The translations under genes were made by a program, and so were the position numbers. The notes below the pieces were generated by a model, which saw only the letters and a list, made by a program, of their open reading frames with translations, was not told where the DNA came from and made no database searches. This document shows positions 6,820 through 14,600 of a DNA stretch of 36,089 nt, one piece after another (within the stretch, counting starts at the first letter, position 1; the number at the start of each line of letters is the position of its first letter). The DNA is from Paenibacillus sp. (GTDB taxonomy: Bacteria > Bacillota > Bacilli > Paenibacillales > YIM-B00363): assembly GCF_035645195.1 (NCBI RefSeq), contig NZ_DASQNA010000005.1, positions 1-36,089 of the forward strand, read 5' to 3'.

Positions 6820-7557
6820 CTATCGGTCGCTGATGTAAAGCAGGACAGTGTACAGCGCGGCGCCGAGAAAGAACGCCCCCACGTTGCTTCGCTCTTGATG
6901 AGGCAGTTCCTCTTTCATCACATTGACGAGAAGGGCGCCGGAGAGAAAGGCGAACAGCAGCGAGACGACGAACTCCGGCAGGTCCAGCAGCCGCCCGAGT
7001 CCCCAGCCGGACAGTACGGCGACCGCGAGCAGCCAGCGTCCATAGGCGTCGTATTGGTCCCGATGATGTTCATGCAGCACATGATCGTTCACGAAAAAGT
7101 GAAGCGCCATCGCGAAAGAAAACAAAGCCAGATTCCATTCGTCCTTCTGCTGCAGGCGGTGGACAAGCAAATAACCGATCAACGCGTTGTAGAGGGCGAA
7201 CGAGCCGGTATGAATCCAGAAGATGCGAGCTCCCGATAACCGCGCGAAACCGCCCTTGCCGGAACGGTTGCCTTTGGCCGCGCGTTCCATGCCGTAGTAC
7301 AACAGCAGCCCGGCCATGGACGCCAAATATGCATCGTTTTCTAGAAACTTCAGCCAAGGCAGGTCGCTCTTTTCGAGCTTGGACTGGTGATGCGACAGCT
7401 CGGGCAGGATGTGCACGAACACGTAAGCGACGGCGACGCCGCCGGCCCCCGACAGCAGCCAGCTTCGTTCCATCCAACTGTTCAATCGTTCCCATTTCGC
7501 AAGAAAATGGACAACGGCGAGTGCGCAAGCGCATCCGAACGTCAGCCAAACATCCAT
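6820..7557 (-). CDS. Polytopic membrane protein, ZIP-transporter-like
   Basis: A 245-residue protein with about seven to eight hydrophobic helices. Histidine- and acid-rich motifs lie in or next to helices: FVHILPELSHH (about 47-57), FFVNDHVLHEHHRDQYD, and NVMKEELP in a late helix. The HxxxE/HxxPE-like spacing and the last-helix glutamate pair recall ZIP-family zinc permeases, but the canonical HNxxD and HExPH pairs are not clearly present. The substrate call is therefore tentative. A 28-bp inverted repeat at 7576-7603 lies 19 bases upstream and may be an operator. The start ATG at 7557 has a weak ribosome binding site (AAGGGG about 14 bases upstream). Confidence 0.6.
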   Translation of the reverse strand: MDVWLTFGCACALAVVHFLAKWERLNSWMERSWLLSGAGGVAVAYVFVHILPELSHHQSKLEKSDLPWLKFLENDAYLASMAGLLLYYGMERAAKGNRSGKGGFARLSGARIFWIHTGSFALYNALIGYLLVHRLQQKDEWNLALFSFAMALHFFVNDHVLHEHHRDQYDAYGRWLLAVAVLSGWGLGRLLDLPEFVVSLLFAFLSGALLVNVMKEELPHQERSNVGAFFLGAALYTVLLYISDR

Positions 7558-7575
7558 AGAAAACCGTTATCCCCT

Positions 7576-7603
7576 TCCGTAACGTTGGCGCGTACGTTAC
7601 GGA
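7576..7603 (-). promoter_or_regulatory. Perfect 10-bp inverted repeat upstream of the ZIP-like gene
   Basis: TCCGTAACGT (7576-7585) and ACGTTACGGA (7594-7603) are exact inverted copies separated by 8 bases. The element lies between the VOC stop (7657) and the ZIP-like start (7557). It has no T run on the minus strand, so it looks more like a dimeric regulator site than a terminator. The binding protein is unknown. Confidence 0.5.
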
Positions 7604-7656
7604 GTATTGACCGCCGGGGGCGGGGAGATACGGGGCCGAACGAAAGATGCGCAAGA

Positions 7657-8148
7657 TTACCGATCTGCGGACGGCGGCGCCGCGAACGCTTCCGGCCACG
7701 CCTCGCGAAGGTATGCGAGCCGCGCAGGCTCCTTCGGCGCCGCGTCCGGCAAGCTGCACATCAGCTCGAGATGGTTGCCGTCCGGGTCGTAAAAGTATAC
7801 AGAGGCGTTCCCTTGATGCGGACGGGCGAGCGGCTCGCGGCCGCTGAGCCCCCCGAAGCCGTCCGAGGCGATGCCGCGCTCGGCCAGCCAATCGACCGCC
7901 TGTTCCATATCCGCGAAATCGATGCGGAACGCCAGATGGCGGCCGTTCGGCGGATAGCTCGCCGGTCCCCGCGTCGTGTGCGCTTCGCCGACTTCCCATA
8001 AGCCGAGCCAGCTCGCGCGCTTCTCGATCCAAAGAAACGCGACGTCTCCGTCCCGGTGCGCCAGCTCGAGACCGAGCGATTCGTAAAAGGCGATGGACCG
8101 ATCCAAGTTCGACACCGGCAGATGCGCTTCGTACAGCCCTCTTAGCAT
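7657..8148 (-). CDS. VOC (glyoxalase/bleomycin-resistance) superfamily protein
   Basis: A 163-residue two-module vicinal oxygen chelate protein. The first beta-alpha-beta-beta-beta module begins GLYEAHLPVSNLDRSIAFYE, with His9 as a candidate metal ligand. The second begins GRHLAFRIDF (His71) and ends with the signature YFYDPDGNHLELM (Glu128 a ligand). It could act on glutathione- or bacillithiol-type adducts or be a dioxygenase. The substrate is not readable. The ATG at 8148 overlaps the stop of the upstream FMN reductase gene by 7 bases (ATGCTAA), so it is translationally coupled to it. A longer in-frame ORF reaching 8280 would lie inside that gene and is rejected. Confidence 0.88.
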   Translation of the reverse strand: MLRGLYEAHLPVSNLDRSIAFYESLGLELAHRDGDVAFLWIEKRASWLGLWEVGEAHTTRGPASYPPNGRHLAFRIDFADMEQAVDWLAERGIASDGFGGLSGREPLARPHQGNASVYFYDPDGNHLELMCSLPDAAPKEPARLAYLREAWPEAFAAPPSADR

Positions 8149-8684
8149 GTTGCGGTCACCGCCTTCAACGCCGCCGTCAGCTTGAGGAACGTGTCGAGCG
8201 CGCGGCCGACGCGCTTGCGCATCGCTTCGTCGGCCGGGGCGTCGCCTTCGAACCGGTGACCGCCGCCGATCGAAACCCATTCGGGGCTGTTGATGCCGTG
8301 CAAGCCGCGAATGATCGCCTGCAGCTGCGTCAAGGAGCTGACGCCGACGGCGCCTCCCGCGGAGCTGACCGACAGCACCGGCTTGCCCCGGACTTCGTCC
8401 GCGCTCAAATAATCGAGCGCGTTCTTCAAGGCGCCGGATACGGAACCGTGATATTCCGGCGTCGCGAAGACGAGGCCGTCCGCCTCCCGGACGGCGGCGA
8501 TCATGCGCGCGGCGTTCGGATGGACGCCGTCTTCATCCGGCGCGTACATCGGCAGCGGCGTTTCGTAAATGTCGACCAACGTTACCGCATAGCCTTGCTC
8601 TTGCAGCTTTCTTTTCATATAGCGGAGCATCTTCGTGCTTGACGCGTCCTTCCGATTGCTTCCCGATACCATGGCGATGTGCAT
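8142..8684 (-). CDS. NADPH-dependent FMN reductase (flavodoxin-like)
   Basis: A 180-residue protein of the NADPH-dependent FMN reductase family. It begins MHIAMVSGSNRKDASSTKML, with the phosphate-binding GSxR loop at the start. It contains the hallmark FATPEYHGSVSGALKNALDYL (about 74-94) and a GGAVGVSSLTQL segment for flavin and NADPH. It is cytosolic and dimeric in relatives (SsuE, YhdA/AzoR-like). It shares an operon with the VOC gene, which starts within its last codons. About 105 bp upstream of the start lies the 17-bp palindromic motif that also occurs near the two-component operon. This suggests control by the neighbouring response regulator (inference). Confidence 0.92.
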   Translation of the reverse strand: MHIAMVSGSNRKDASSTKMLRYMKRKLQEQGYAVTLVDIYETPLPMYAPDEDGVHPNAARMIAAVREADGLVFATPEYHGSVSGALKNALDYLSADEVRGKPVLSVSSAGGAVGVSSLTQLQAIIRGLHGINSPEWVSIGGGHRFEGDAPADEAMRKRVGRALDTFLKLTAALKAVTATC

Positions 8685-8788
8685 GTTCGATCATTCCTTT
8701 TCCGATGAAGTGTAGCGTGCTTCTTGATTTCATCTTACGGGAGAATAGCGAACCGCACATCGGCAAGAAGGCCGACACGTTCGTACAA

Positions 8789-8805
8789 CATTGGTCGTAG
8801 GACCG
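8789..8805. promoter_or_regulatory. Palindromic motif, copy 1, between FMN reductase and response regulator
   Basis: The 17-mer CATTGGTCGTAGGACCG has the inverted arms GGTC and GACC around GTAG. It differs by one base from the copy at 11487-11503. It lies upstream of the FMN reductase gene on the minus strand. NarL/DevR-type regulators use short palindromes of this kind. Confidence 0.55.
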
Positions 8806-8818
8806 TCCCTGCGACCGG

Positions 8819-9502
8819 CTACGATTCCACGATGCCGTGCTTCACGGCGTACAGCGCCGCCTGCGTCCGATCGGCGACGCCCAGCTTGCTCAGCAGATTG
8901 CTGACATGCGTCTTGACCGTCTTCTCGGCGATATCGCAGGCCGCAGCGATTTCTTTGTTGCTGTAGCCTTTGGCGATATAGGTCAAGATTTCCGTCTCCC
9001 GCGCGGTCAGCGCATCGGGCGACGACCCGCCCCCCGAAGGCGAGGCGGGAGCGCTCGATTCCGCGGCGACGTGCGACATGAGCTGCGCGGCCGCGGCCGG
9101 ATGCAGCTGCGGGAGCCCCGCGTGCGCCCCGCGAATCGCGTTCGCGATGTCGGCGGGGTCCGCGTCCTTCAGCATGTAGCCGTTCGCCCCCGCCTTGATC
9201 GCGGACAGCACGTGGTCTTGGTCCGAGAACGACGTCAAGACGATGATCTTCACGTTCGCGTCTTTCGCGCGGATGTCCCGCGTCGCTTCGATGCCGTTCT
9301 TCTCCGGCATGAACAAGTCCATCAGGATGACGTCGGGCCGCAGCGCATCCGCCCGCGCGACCGCTTCCGCGCCGTTCGCCGCTTCGCCGACGATGCGCAG
9401 ATCGTCCTGCATATTCAAGAAGAAAACGAGCCCTTGCCGCACGATCGCATGATCGTCGGCGAGCAGGACTCGAATGGCGTTCGGTTGTTTCGTTCCGTTC
9501 AT
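8819..9502 (-). CDS. NarL/LuxR-type response regulator
   Basis: A 227-residue regulator. The receiver domain covers about residues 9-125 (IRVLLADDHAIVRQGLVFFL, acidic pair D16/D17, phosphoacceptor Asp62 in ILMDLFMPEKNG, Lys112 in GYMLKDAD). A Ser/Pro/Gly-rich linker (about 145-162) is followed by a GerE-type HTH (LTARETEILTYIAKGYSNKE to VKTHVSNLLSKLGV). It starts 1 base after the stop of the kinase gene, so the two are one transcript. It is the likely partner of the GAF-GAF kinase. Two copies of the 17-bp palindrome flank the pair and are the best candidate for its binding sites (inference). Closest in type to LiaR, NreC or DevR. Confidence 0.95.
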   Translation of the reverse strand: MNGTKQPNAIRVLLADDHAIVRQGLVFFLNMQDDLRIVGEAANGAEAVARADALRPDVILMDLFMPEKNGIEATRDIRAKDANVKIIVLTSFSDQDHVLSAIKAGANGYMLKDADPADIANAIRGAHAGLPQLHPAAAAQLMSHVAAESSAPASPSGGGSSPDALTARETEILTYIAKGYSNKEIAAACDIAEKTVKTHVSNLLSKLGVADRTQAALYAVKHGIVES

Positions 9503-9503
9503 G

Positions 9504-11144
9504 TTACGCGTCCCCTCCTTCTTCGGGCAGCGGCAGCGGCAGCCGCACGTTCACGTCGGTGCCGAATCCGGGCCGGCTGACGACGGTCACCGTGCCGCCG
9601 ACGGTTTCGGCCCGCTCGCGCATCGTCGTCATGCCGAAGCCGAACCCGCCGTGCGATCCGCCTTCCGACGCCGCGATGCCGCCGCCCCGGTCGGACACCG
9701 TCATTAACACCGCGCCGGGCTCGAAGGAGAGTGCGATCGCGGCGCGATCGACGCCGGCGTGTTTCCTTACGTTATTGAGCGCTTCCTGCCCGATGCGCCA
9801 CAGCGCCAGCTCGACCCGCTCGGGCATGCGCCGCAGCTCGCCGGCGTCGCATGCGACGGCGAGGCCGATCGACGCCCCGTACCGAATCAGGCCTGTCAAC
9901 AGCCCTTCCTCGAGGCCGGCGGGCCGAAGCTGACGGATCATGCCGCGCATTTCGGTCAGCGCCTCCCGCGACAATCGGCCGATTTCGGCCGCGGCCCGCC
10001 GTACGCCGTCGGGCGCGTCCCGCATAGCGGACTCGAGCCCCCGCGCGTGCAGCTGCAGCGAGAACAGCATCTGCGAGACCGAATCGTGCAGGTCGCGCGC
10101 GATGCGGTTGCGCTCCTCCCATCGGGCGATCGCCTTGCCTTGCTCCTGCAGGCGCGCATTCTCGTACGTCAACGCCGCATGCGCCGACAGCGCCTCGAGC
10201 GCTTCGGCGTCGACGGCGTCGAAGCCCGCCCCCGCGCCCGCCGCGAGAATGCCGATCGGCCGCCCCTGCAGCAAGATCGGCACGGCGGCGCCGGCCGGAT
10301 CTCCGTCCGTCGCGAGCAGCGCCTTCCCTTCCTTCGCCTCGAAGCGAATCGACTGCAGCGTCCGAAGCAGCTCGTCGACGGCGTTGCAGGCCGGCACCGG
10401 CGGACGGCCGACCGGCACGTGCAGCCGCCCGCGATCGTACGTCGCATGCAGCTGGATGCCCGTCATCTCCTTCATCCAGAGCGCCGCATGCGGCCAGCCG
10501 AGCGTCTCGCCCGCGACCCGCACGATGTCGGCCGCGACCCGCTCCGGCGCGCTGGAGGCGCGCAGCTCCCGAGCCGCTTCGCCGAGCCGCATGAACAGCT
10601 CCGCCCGCTTCCGCTCCTGCGCGTACAGCCGAATGCGATGCGCCGCCGTGCCGATTTGCAGCGCGACGGATTGCAGCAGCGCGAGCTCGTCTTCGGTGAA
10701 CGCCATTTTGCCCGGAGCGCCGACGTTCAGAATGCCGAACAAATCGTCGCCGGCGCGCAGCGGAATCGTCGCATGATGCGTCAGTCCGGCCGTATCCCCC
10801 GTCTTCAGCTCCACCGCGTCTTCGATCCGCTTGCAGTTCAGAATATTCACGGCCCGCTGCAGCCGCCCGTCGTGGAACCGGTCCACGCACCAGCACGAGC
10901 CCTCCCGCATCGGCCGTCCGCCGTCCCGCGACAGCGCCGGAGGCAATTGAGCGGACGCCGCGCAATGCTGCTCGTCCCTTCGCTTCGGATCGATCAAAAA
11001 CACCCAGCCCGTCGTCAGGCCCGTCAGCTCCAGCAGCTTGTCGAGCACGACGGCGAGCATGTGTTCCATATCGTAGGTGCCGTTGATCGTTTCGGCAATT
11101 TCGCGAAGCAGCTCCGCCTCGTTCACCCGCGCATTCTCCTTCAT
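9504..11144 (-). CDS. GAF-GAF histidine kinase (HisKA_3 class, DevS/NreB-like)
   Basis: A 546-residue cytosolic kinase. GAF domain 1 spans about 20-170 and GAF domain 2 about 195-335. The HisKA_3 dimerisation domain follows, with phosphoacceptor His353 in RNRIARDLHDSVSQMLFSLQ. The ATP-binding domain has GQEALNNVRKHA (N box), DRGGGI and GFGFGMTTMRERAE (G boxes). GAF 1 carries a cysteine cluster, EGSCWCVDRF (Cys84, Cys86) and ILNCKRIEDA (Cys104), with Cys61 earlier, which could hold a metal or Fe-S cofactor. No membrane helix. The ATG at 11144 has AGGGA 8 bases upstream. A start 11 codons earlier has none. It lies just ahead of its response regulator. Confidence 0.92.
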   Translation of the reverse strand: MKENARVNEAELLREIAETINGTYDMEHMLAVVLDKLLELTGLTTGWVFLIDPKRRDEQHCAASAQLPPALSRDGGRPMREGSCWCVDRFHDGRLQRAVNILNCKRIEDAVELKTGDTAGLTHHATIPLRAGDDLFGILNVGAPGKMAFTEDELALLQSVALQIGTAAHRIRLYAQERKRAELFMRLGEAARELRASSAPERVAADIVRVAGETLGWPHAALWMKEMTGIQLHATYDRGRLHVPVGRPPVPACNAVDELLRTLQSIRFEAKEGKALLATDGDPAGAAVPILLQGRPIGILAAGAGAGFDAVDAEALEALSAHAALTYENARLQEQGKAIARWEERNRIARDLHDSVSQMLFSLQLHARGLESAMRDAPDGVRRAAAEIGRLSREALTEMRGMIRQLRPAGLEEGLLTGLIRYGASIGLAVACDAGELRRMPERVELALWRIGQEALNNVRKHAGVDRAAIALSFEPGAVLMTVSDRGGGIAASEGGSHGGFGFGMTTMRERAETVGGTVTVVSRPGFGTDVNVRLPLPLPEEGGDA

Positions 11145-11240
11145 TCGCACCGTCCCTCTCCGGCCTAGCGTCCGCAACGTATCGATCGATAGATTGCTAG
11201 TTTATTCCTACTGTACAAGAATCGGCGGTTTCCCGCCAGT

Positions 11241-11393
11241 CTACTCGACCGAAGCCGTCCGATCCCGTTCCGCAAGCAAGCACTCCGCGCAAAACCGCTT
11301 GCCCCCGAACCATCTCCACCCGAGCCGCGTCACCGCCCGCAGCCGTTCGTTCTCCTGCCGTTGCCGCATCTCGAACACATAAACGTCCAGCAT
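11241..11393 (-). CDS. Small protein upstream of the two-component operon, unrecognised
   Basis: A 50-residue protein with a strong ribosome binding site (GGGAGAGGA, 3 bases before the ATG at 11393). It begins MLDVYVFEMRQRQENERLRA, a charged helix, and has RLGWRWFGGKRFCAECLLAE with a CxxC pair. No family is recognised. It lies 96 bases ahead of the histidine kinase on the same strand and could be its first operon gene. The ORF extends upstream to 11528 without a further start signal. The palindromic 17-mer lies about 94-110 bases upstream of this start, in the likely promoter zone. Confidence 0.5.
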   Translation of the reverse strand: MLDVYVFEMRQRQENERLRAVTRLGWRWFGGKRFCAECLLAERDRTASVE

Positions 11394-11486
11394 CGTTCCT
11401 CTCCCTTTCGCTTCGTCTCTCTGGTTTCCAGTGTACGCGCTCGACCGGCGGGACGCGTCGGCAGGAAGGCGGAGCGGCCGCTCCGT

Positions 11487-11503
11487 CATTGGTCGTAAGA
11501 CCG
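11487..11503. promoter_or_regulatory. Palindromic motif, copy 2, upstream of the small protein/kinase operon
   Basis: The 17-mer CATTGGTCGTAAGACCG contains GGTC-GTAA-GACC and matches copy 1 (8789-8805) at 16 of 17 bases. It lies upstream of the minus-strand operon that includes the kinase and response regulator, so it may serve autoregulation (inference). Confidence 0.55.
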
Positions 11504-11579
11504 CAGGTAAGACGGAGGGCGAGCGCACGCGGGCACGGTCACAATATTAAAAAAGCTCGGTAAATTCTTTGATCTGTCT

Positions 11580-11661
11580 GGTAAACGGTTTCAAAAAAAC
11601 GCGCTATAGTTAAATTCCGGAAGGAGGCGTGTAACGCTAAGCAATAATGTAAGCGCTTATT
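11580..11661 (+). promoter_or_regulatory. Xylanase leader with two cre-like sites and an SD-like stretch
   Basis: In the 298-base region 11394-11691 the following are seen. GGTAAACGGTTTCA at 11580-11593 and TGTAAGCGCTTATT at 11648-11661 both resemble the catabolite-responsive element (cre) bound by CcpA. A TATAGT box lies at 11605-11610, with no clear -35. A GGAAGGAGG stretch at 11619-11627 has no ORF behind it. The true ribosome binding site AAGGAGG comes before the start at 11692. Carbon catabolite control is inferred from the consensus. Confidence 0.55.
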
Positions 11662-11691
11662 TCAAGAAGAAACTAAGGAGGAATGCACCAC

Positions 11692-14600
11692 ATGAGGAAA
11701 TGGCTCAAGAACGTCGGACTCATGCTGCTCGCAGCGCTGCTGCTGACGCCGCAGGGCGTGCCGCCGGCCGCGAAAGCCTCGGCGCCGGACATCCCCGTAC
11801 TGCTGTATCACCGGATCGTAACGAATGCAACGGACGAGTGGACGCATACAAGCTTGGAACAGTTCAAAAACCAGCTGAAATATTTGAGCGATCACGGGTA
11901 CGACACGCTGTCCGCGGAGCAGTACGTCAACATTCTCGAAGGGAAAGAGGCGGCTCCGGATAAGCCGATCCTGCTCACCTTCGACGACGCGACTCCCGAT
12001 TACGTCACGACCGCGCTTCCTCTCTTAAAACAATACGGGATGAAGTCGGTCCAATTCGTCGTCAGCGATTGGATCGGCGGCGGCTACAGCATGAGCGAAG
12101 CGCAGCTCCGTTCGCTCGCGTCGGAGCCGAGCGTCAGCTTGCAGAACCATAGCAAGACGCACGGCAGCGCGGTATGGACGAACGCCATTACCGCGGCGCA
12201 AGCCCAGGAGGAAATTTCCGCGGCCAACGCTTATTTGAAGGAAATTACGGGCAAAGACCCGATCCTCTTGGCGTACCCGTACGGCGCCTTCAACGCGAAC
12301 GCGCAGGCGGCAGCCGAAGCGAACGGGCTCCGGTACGCGTTCAAAGTGGGCTATCCGAACCAAGGCGACTACGCGATGGGCCGCCACTACATTCGCAAGG
12401 ATACCACGCTGAGCCAGTTCGCCGCGATGGTCGGCGGACCGGAGCCGACGGATTCGACGGATACGGTGACCGTGTATCACGAATCGTTCGCGGGCGGCCA
12501 AGGAGCCGCCGTGCCGTCGGGCGGCGCAACCCTCACGCAGGCAGCGGGCAAACCGTTCGACGGCAACGCCGACGGCGCCGCACTGTATGTCGGCAACCGC
12601 GTGAACAATTGGGACGCGGCGGATTTCCGATTTGGCGACATCGGCCTCGAACATGGCCGAACGTACACGATCACGGTCACGGGCTACGTGGACGAAGGCG
12701 CTGAGGTTCCCGCAGGCGCTCAAGCGTACTTGCAGACGGTGAACAGCTACGCATGGCTTGCGGGAGCGAATTTCGAAGCCGGGAAACCGTTCGTGCTGTC
12801 GAAGGAGTTCACGGTGGATACGAGCAAAGACGCCGCCATTCGCGTGCAGTCCAACAATGAAGGGGCGTCGGTGCCGTTTTACATCGGAGATATCCATATT
12901 ACGGCCAAGAAGACGACGGTTACGGAAAAGGAAGTGTATCGCGAGACGTTCGCGGGCGGCCAAGGCGCGGCCGTGCCGTCGGGCGGCGCAACCCTCACGC
13001 AGGTAGCGGGCAAACCGTTCGAAGGCAACGCCGACGGTGCCGCTCTGTATGTCGGCAACCGCGTGAACAATTGGGACGCGGCGGACTTCCGGTTCGGCGA
13101 CATCGGGCTCGTCAACGGCAAAACGTATACGGTCACGGTCACGGGTTACGTGGACGAAGGCACGTCGGTTCCCGCCGGCGCGCAGGCGTACCTGCAGACG
13201 GTGAACAGCTACGCATGGCTGGCGGGAGCGAATTTCGAAGCCGGGAAACCGTTCGTGCTGTCGAAGGAGTTCACGGTGGACACGAGCAAAGACGCGGCCA
13301 TTCGCGTGCAGTCCAACAATGAAGGGGCGTCGGTGCCGTTCTACATCGGAGATGTACGGATTACCGAGAAAGCGGAGAGTGATCCCAACGAGCCGCCGCG
13401 GCCGCCGGCGCTGCCGTTCAGCACGATCACGTTCGAAGATCAAACGACGGGCGGCTTCGAAGGAAGAGCCGGCACCGAAACGCTGACCGTCACGAACGAA
13501 GCGAACCGCACCGAGGGCGGTTCCTACTCGCTCAAGGTGGAGGGCCGGACGCAATCTTGGCACGGGCCGTCGCTGCGCGTGGAGAAATACGTCGACCAAG
13601 GGTACGAGTACACCATTTCGGTTTGGGCGAAGCTGATCTCTCCCGCAAGCTCGCAGATTCAGCTGTCCACGCAAATCGGCCAAGGCAGCAGCGCCAGCTA
13701 CAACAACATTTTGGGCCAAACGATCACTACCGCCGACGGCTGGGTGCTGTACGAAGGGAAGTACCGTTATAACAACGTAGGCGACGAGTATTTGACCATT
13801 TACGTAGAAAGCTCGAACAACGCCACGGCGTCTTTCTACATCGACGATATCAGCTTCGTGCGCGGCGCGGGACCGATCGCGATTCAGAAGGACCTCCTCC
13901 CGATCAAAACCGCGTACGAGGACGACTTCCTGATCGGCAACGCCGTCTCGGCGGCGGACATGGAAGGCGTGCGCTTCGAGCTTCTCGAAATGCATCATAA
14001 CGTCATTACGGCGGAAAACGCCATGAAGCCGGACGCGATGCAGCCGACGAAAGGCAGCTTCACGTTCGACGGGGCGGACGCGATCGTGGAGAAAGCGTTG
14101 GCCGAAGGCTTTAAGGTCCACGGTCATGTGCTCGTGTGGCATCAGCAGACGCCTGCGTGGATGAACACGTCGAACGGCGCCCCGCTCGGACGAGAAGAAG
14201 CGCTTCAAAATCTGCGAAACCATATCAAGACGGTGATGGAGCATTACGGGGAAAAGGTGATGTCGTGGGACGTCGTCAACGAAGCGATCATCGACAACCC
14301 GCCGAACCCGTCGAATTGGGAAGCGGCGCTGCGCCAATCCGCGTGGTACCAGTCGATCGGTCCGGACTATGTGGAGCAGGCGTTCCTCGCAGCAAGAGAA
14401 GTGCTGGACGCGCGCGGATGGGATATCAAACTGTATTACAACGACTATAACGATGATAACCAAAACAAGGCGCAAGCGATCTACAGCATGGTGAAGGCGA
14501 TCAACGACAAATATGCGCTGACGCACCCCGGCAAGAAGCTGATCGACGGCATCGGGATGCAGGGTCACTACAACTTAAGCACGAACCCGGAGAACGTGAA

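Noticed and set aside
9759-11168. Plus-strand ORF of 469 residues opposite the GAF-GAF kinase
   Set aside because: Composition is Arg/Gln/His-rich without domains, typical of an antisense frame in G+C-rich DNA; the kinase reading is clear.
12025-14568. Antisense ORF of 847 residues in the xylanase gene
   Set aside because: It is a shadow of the strongly biased G+C third positions of the xylanase frame; no ribosome binding site or domains, and R/H-rich composition.
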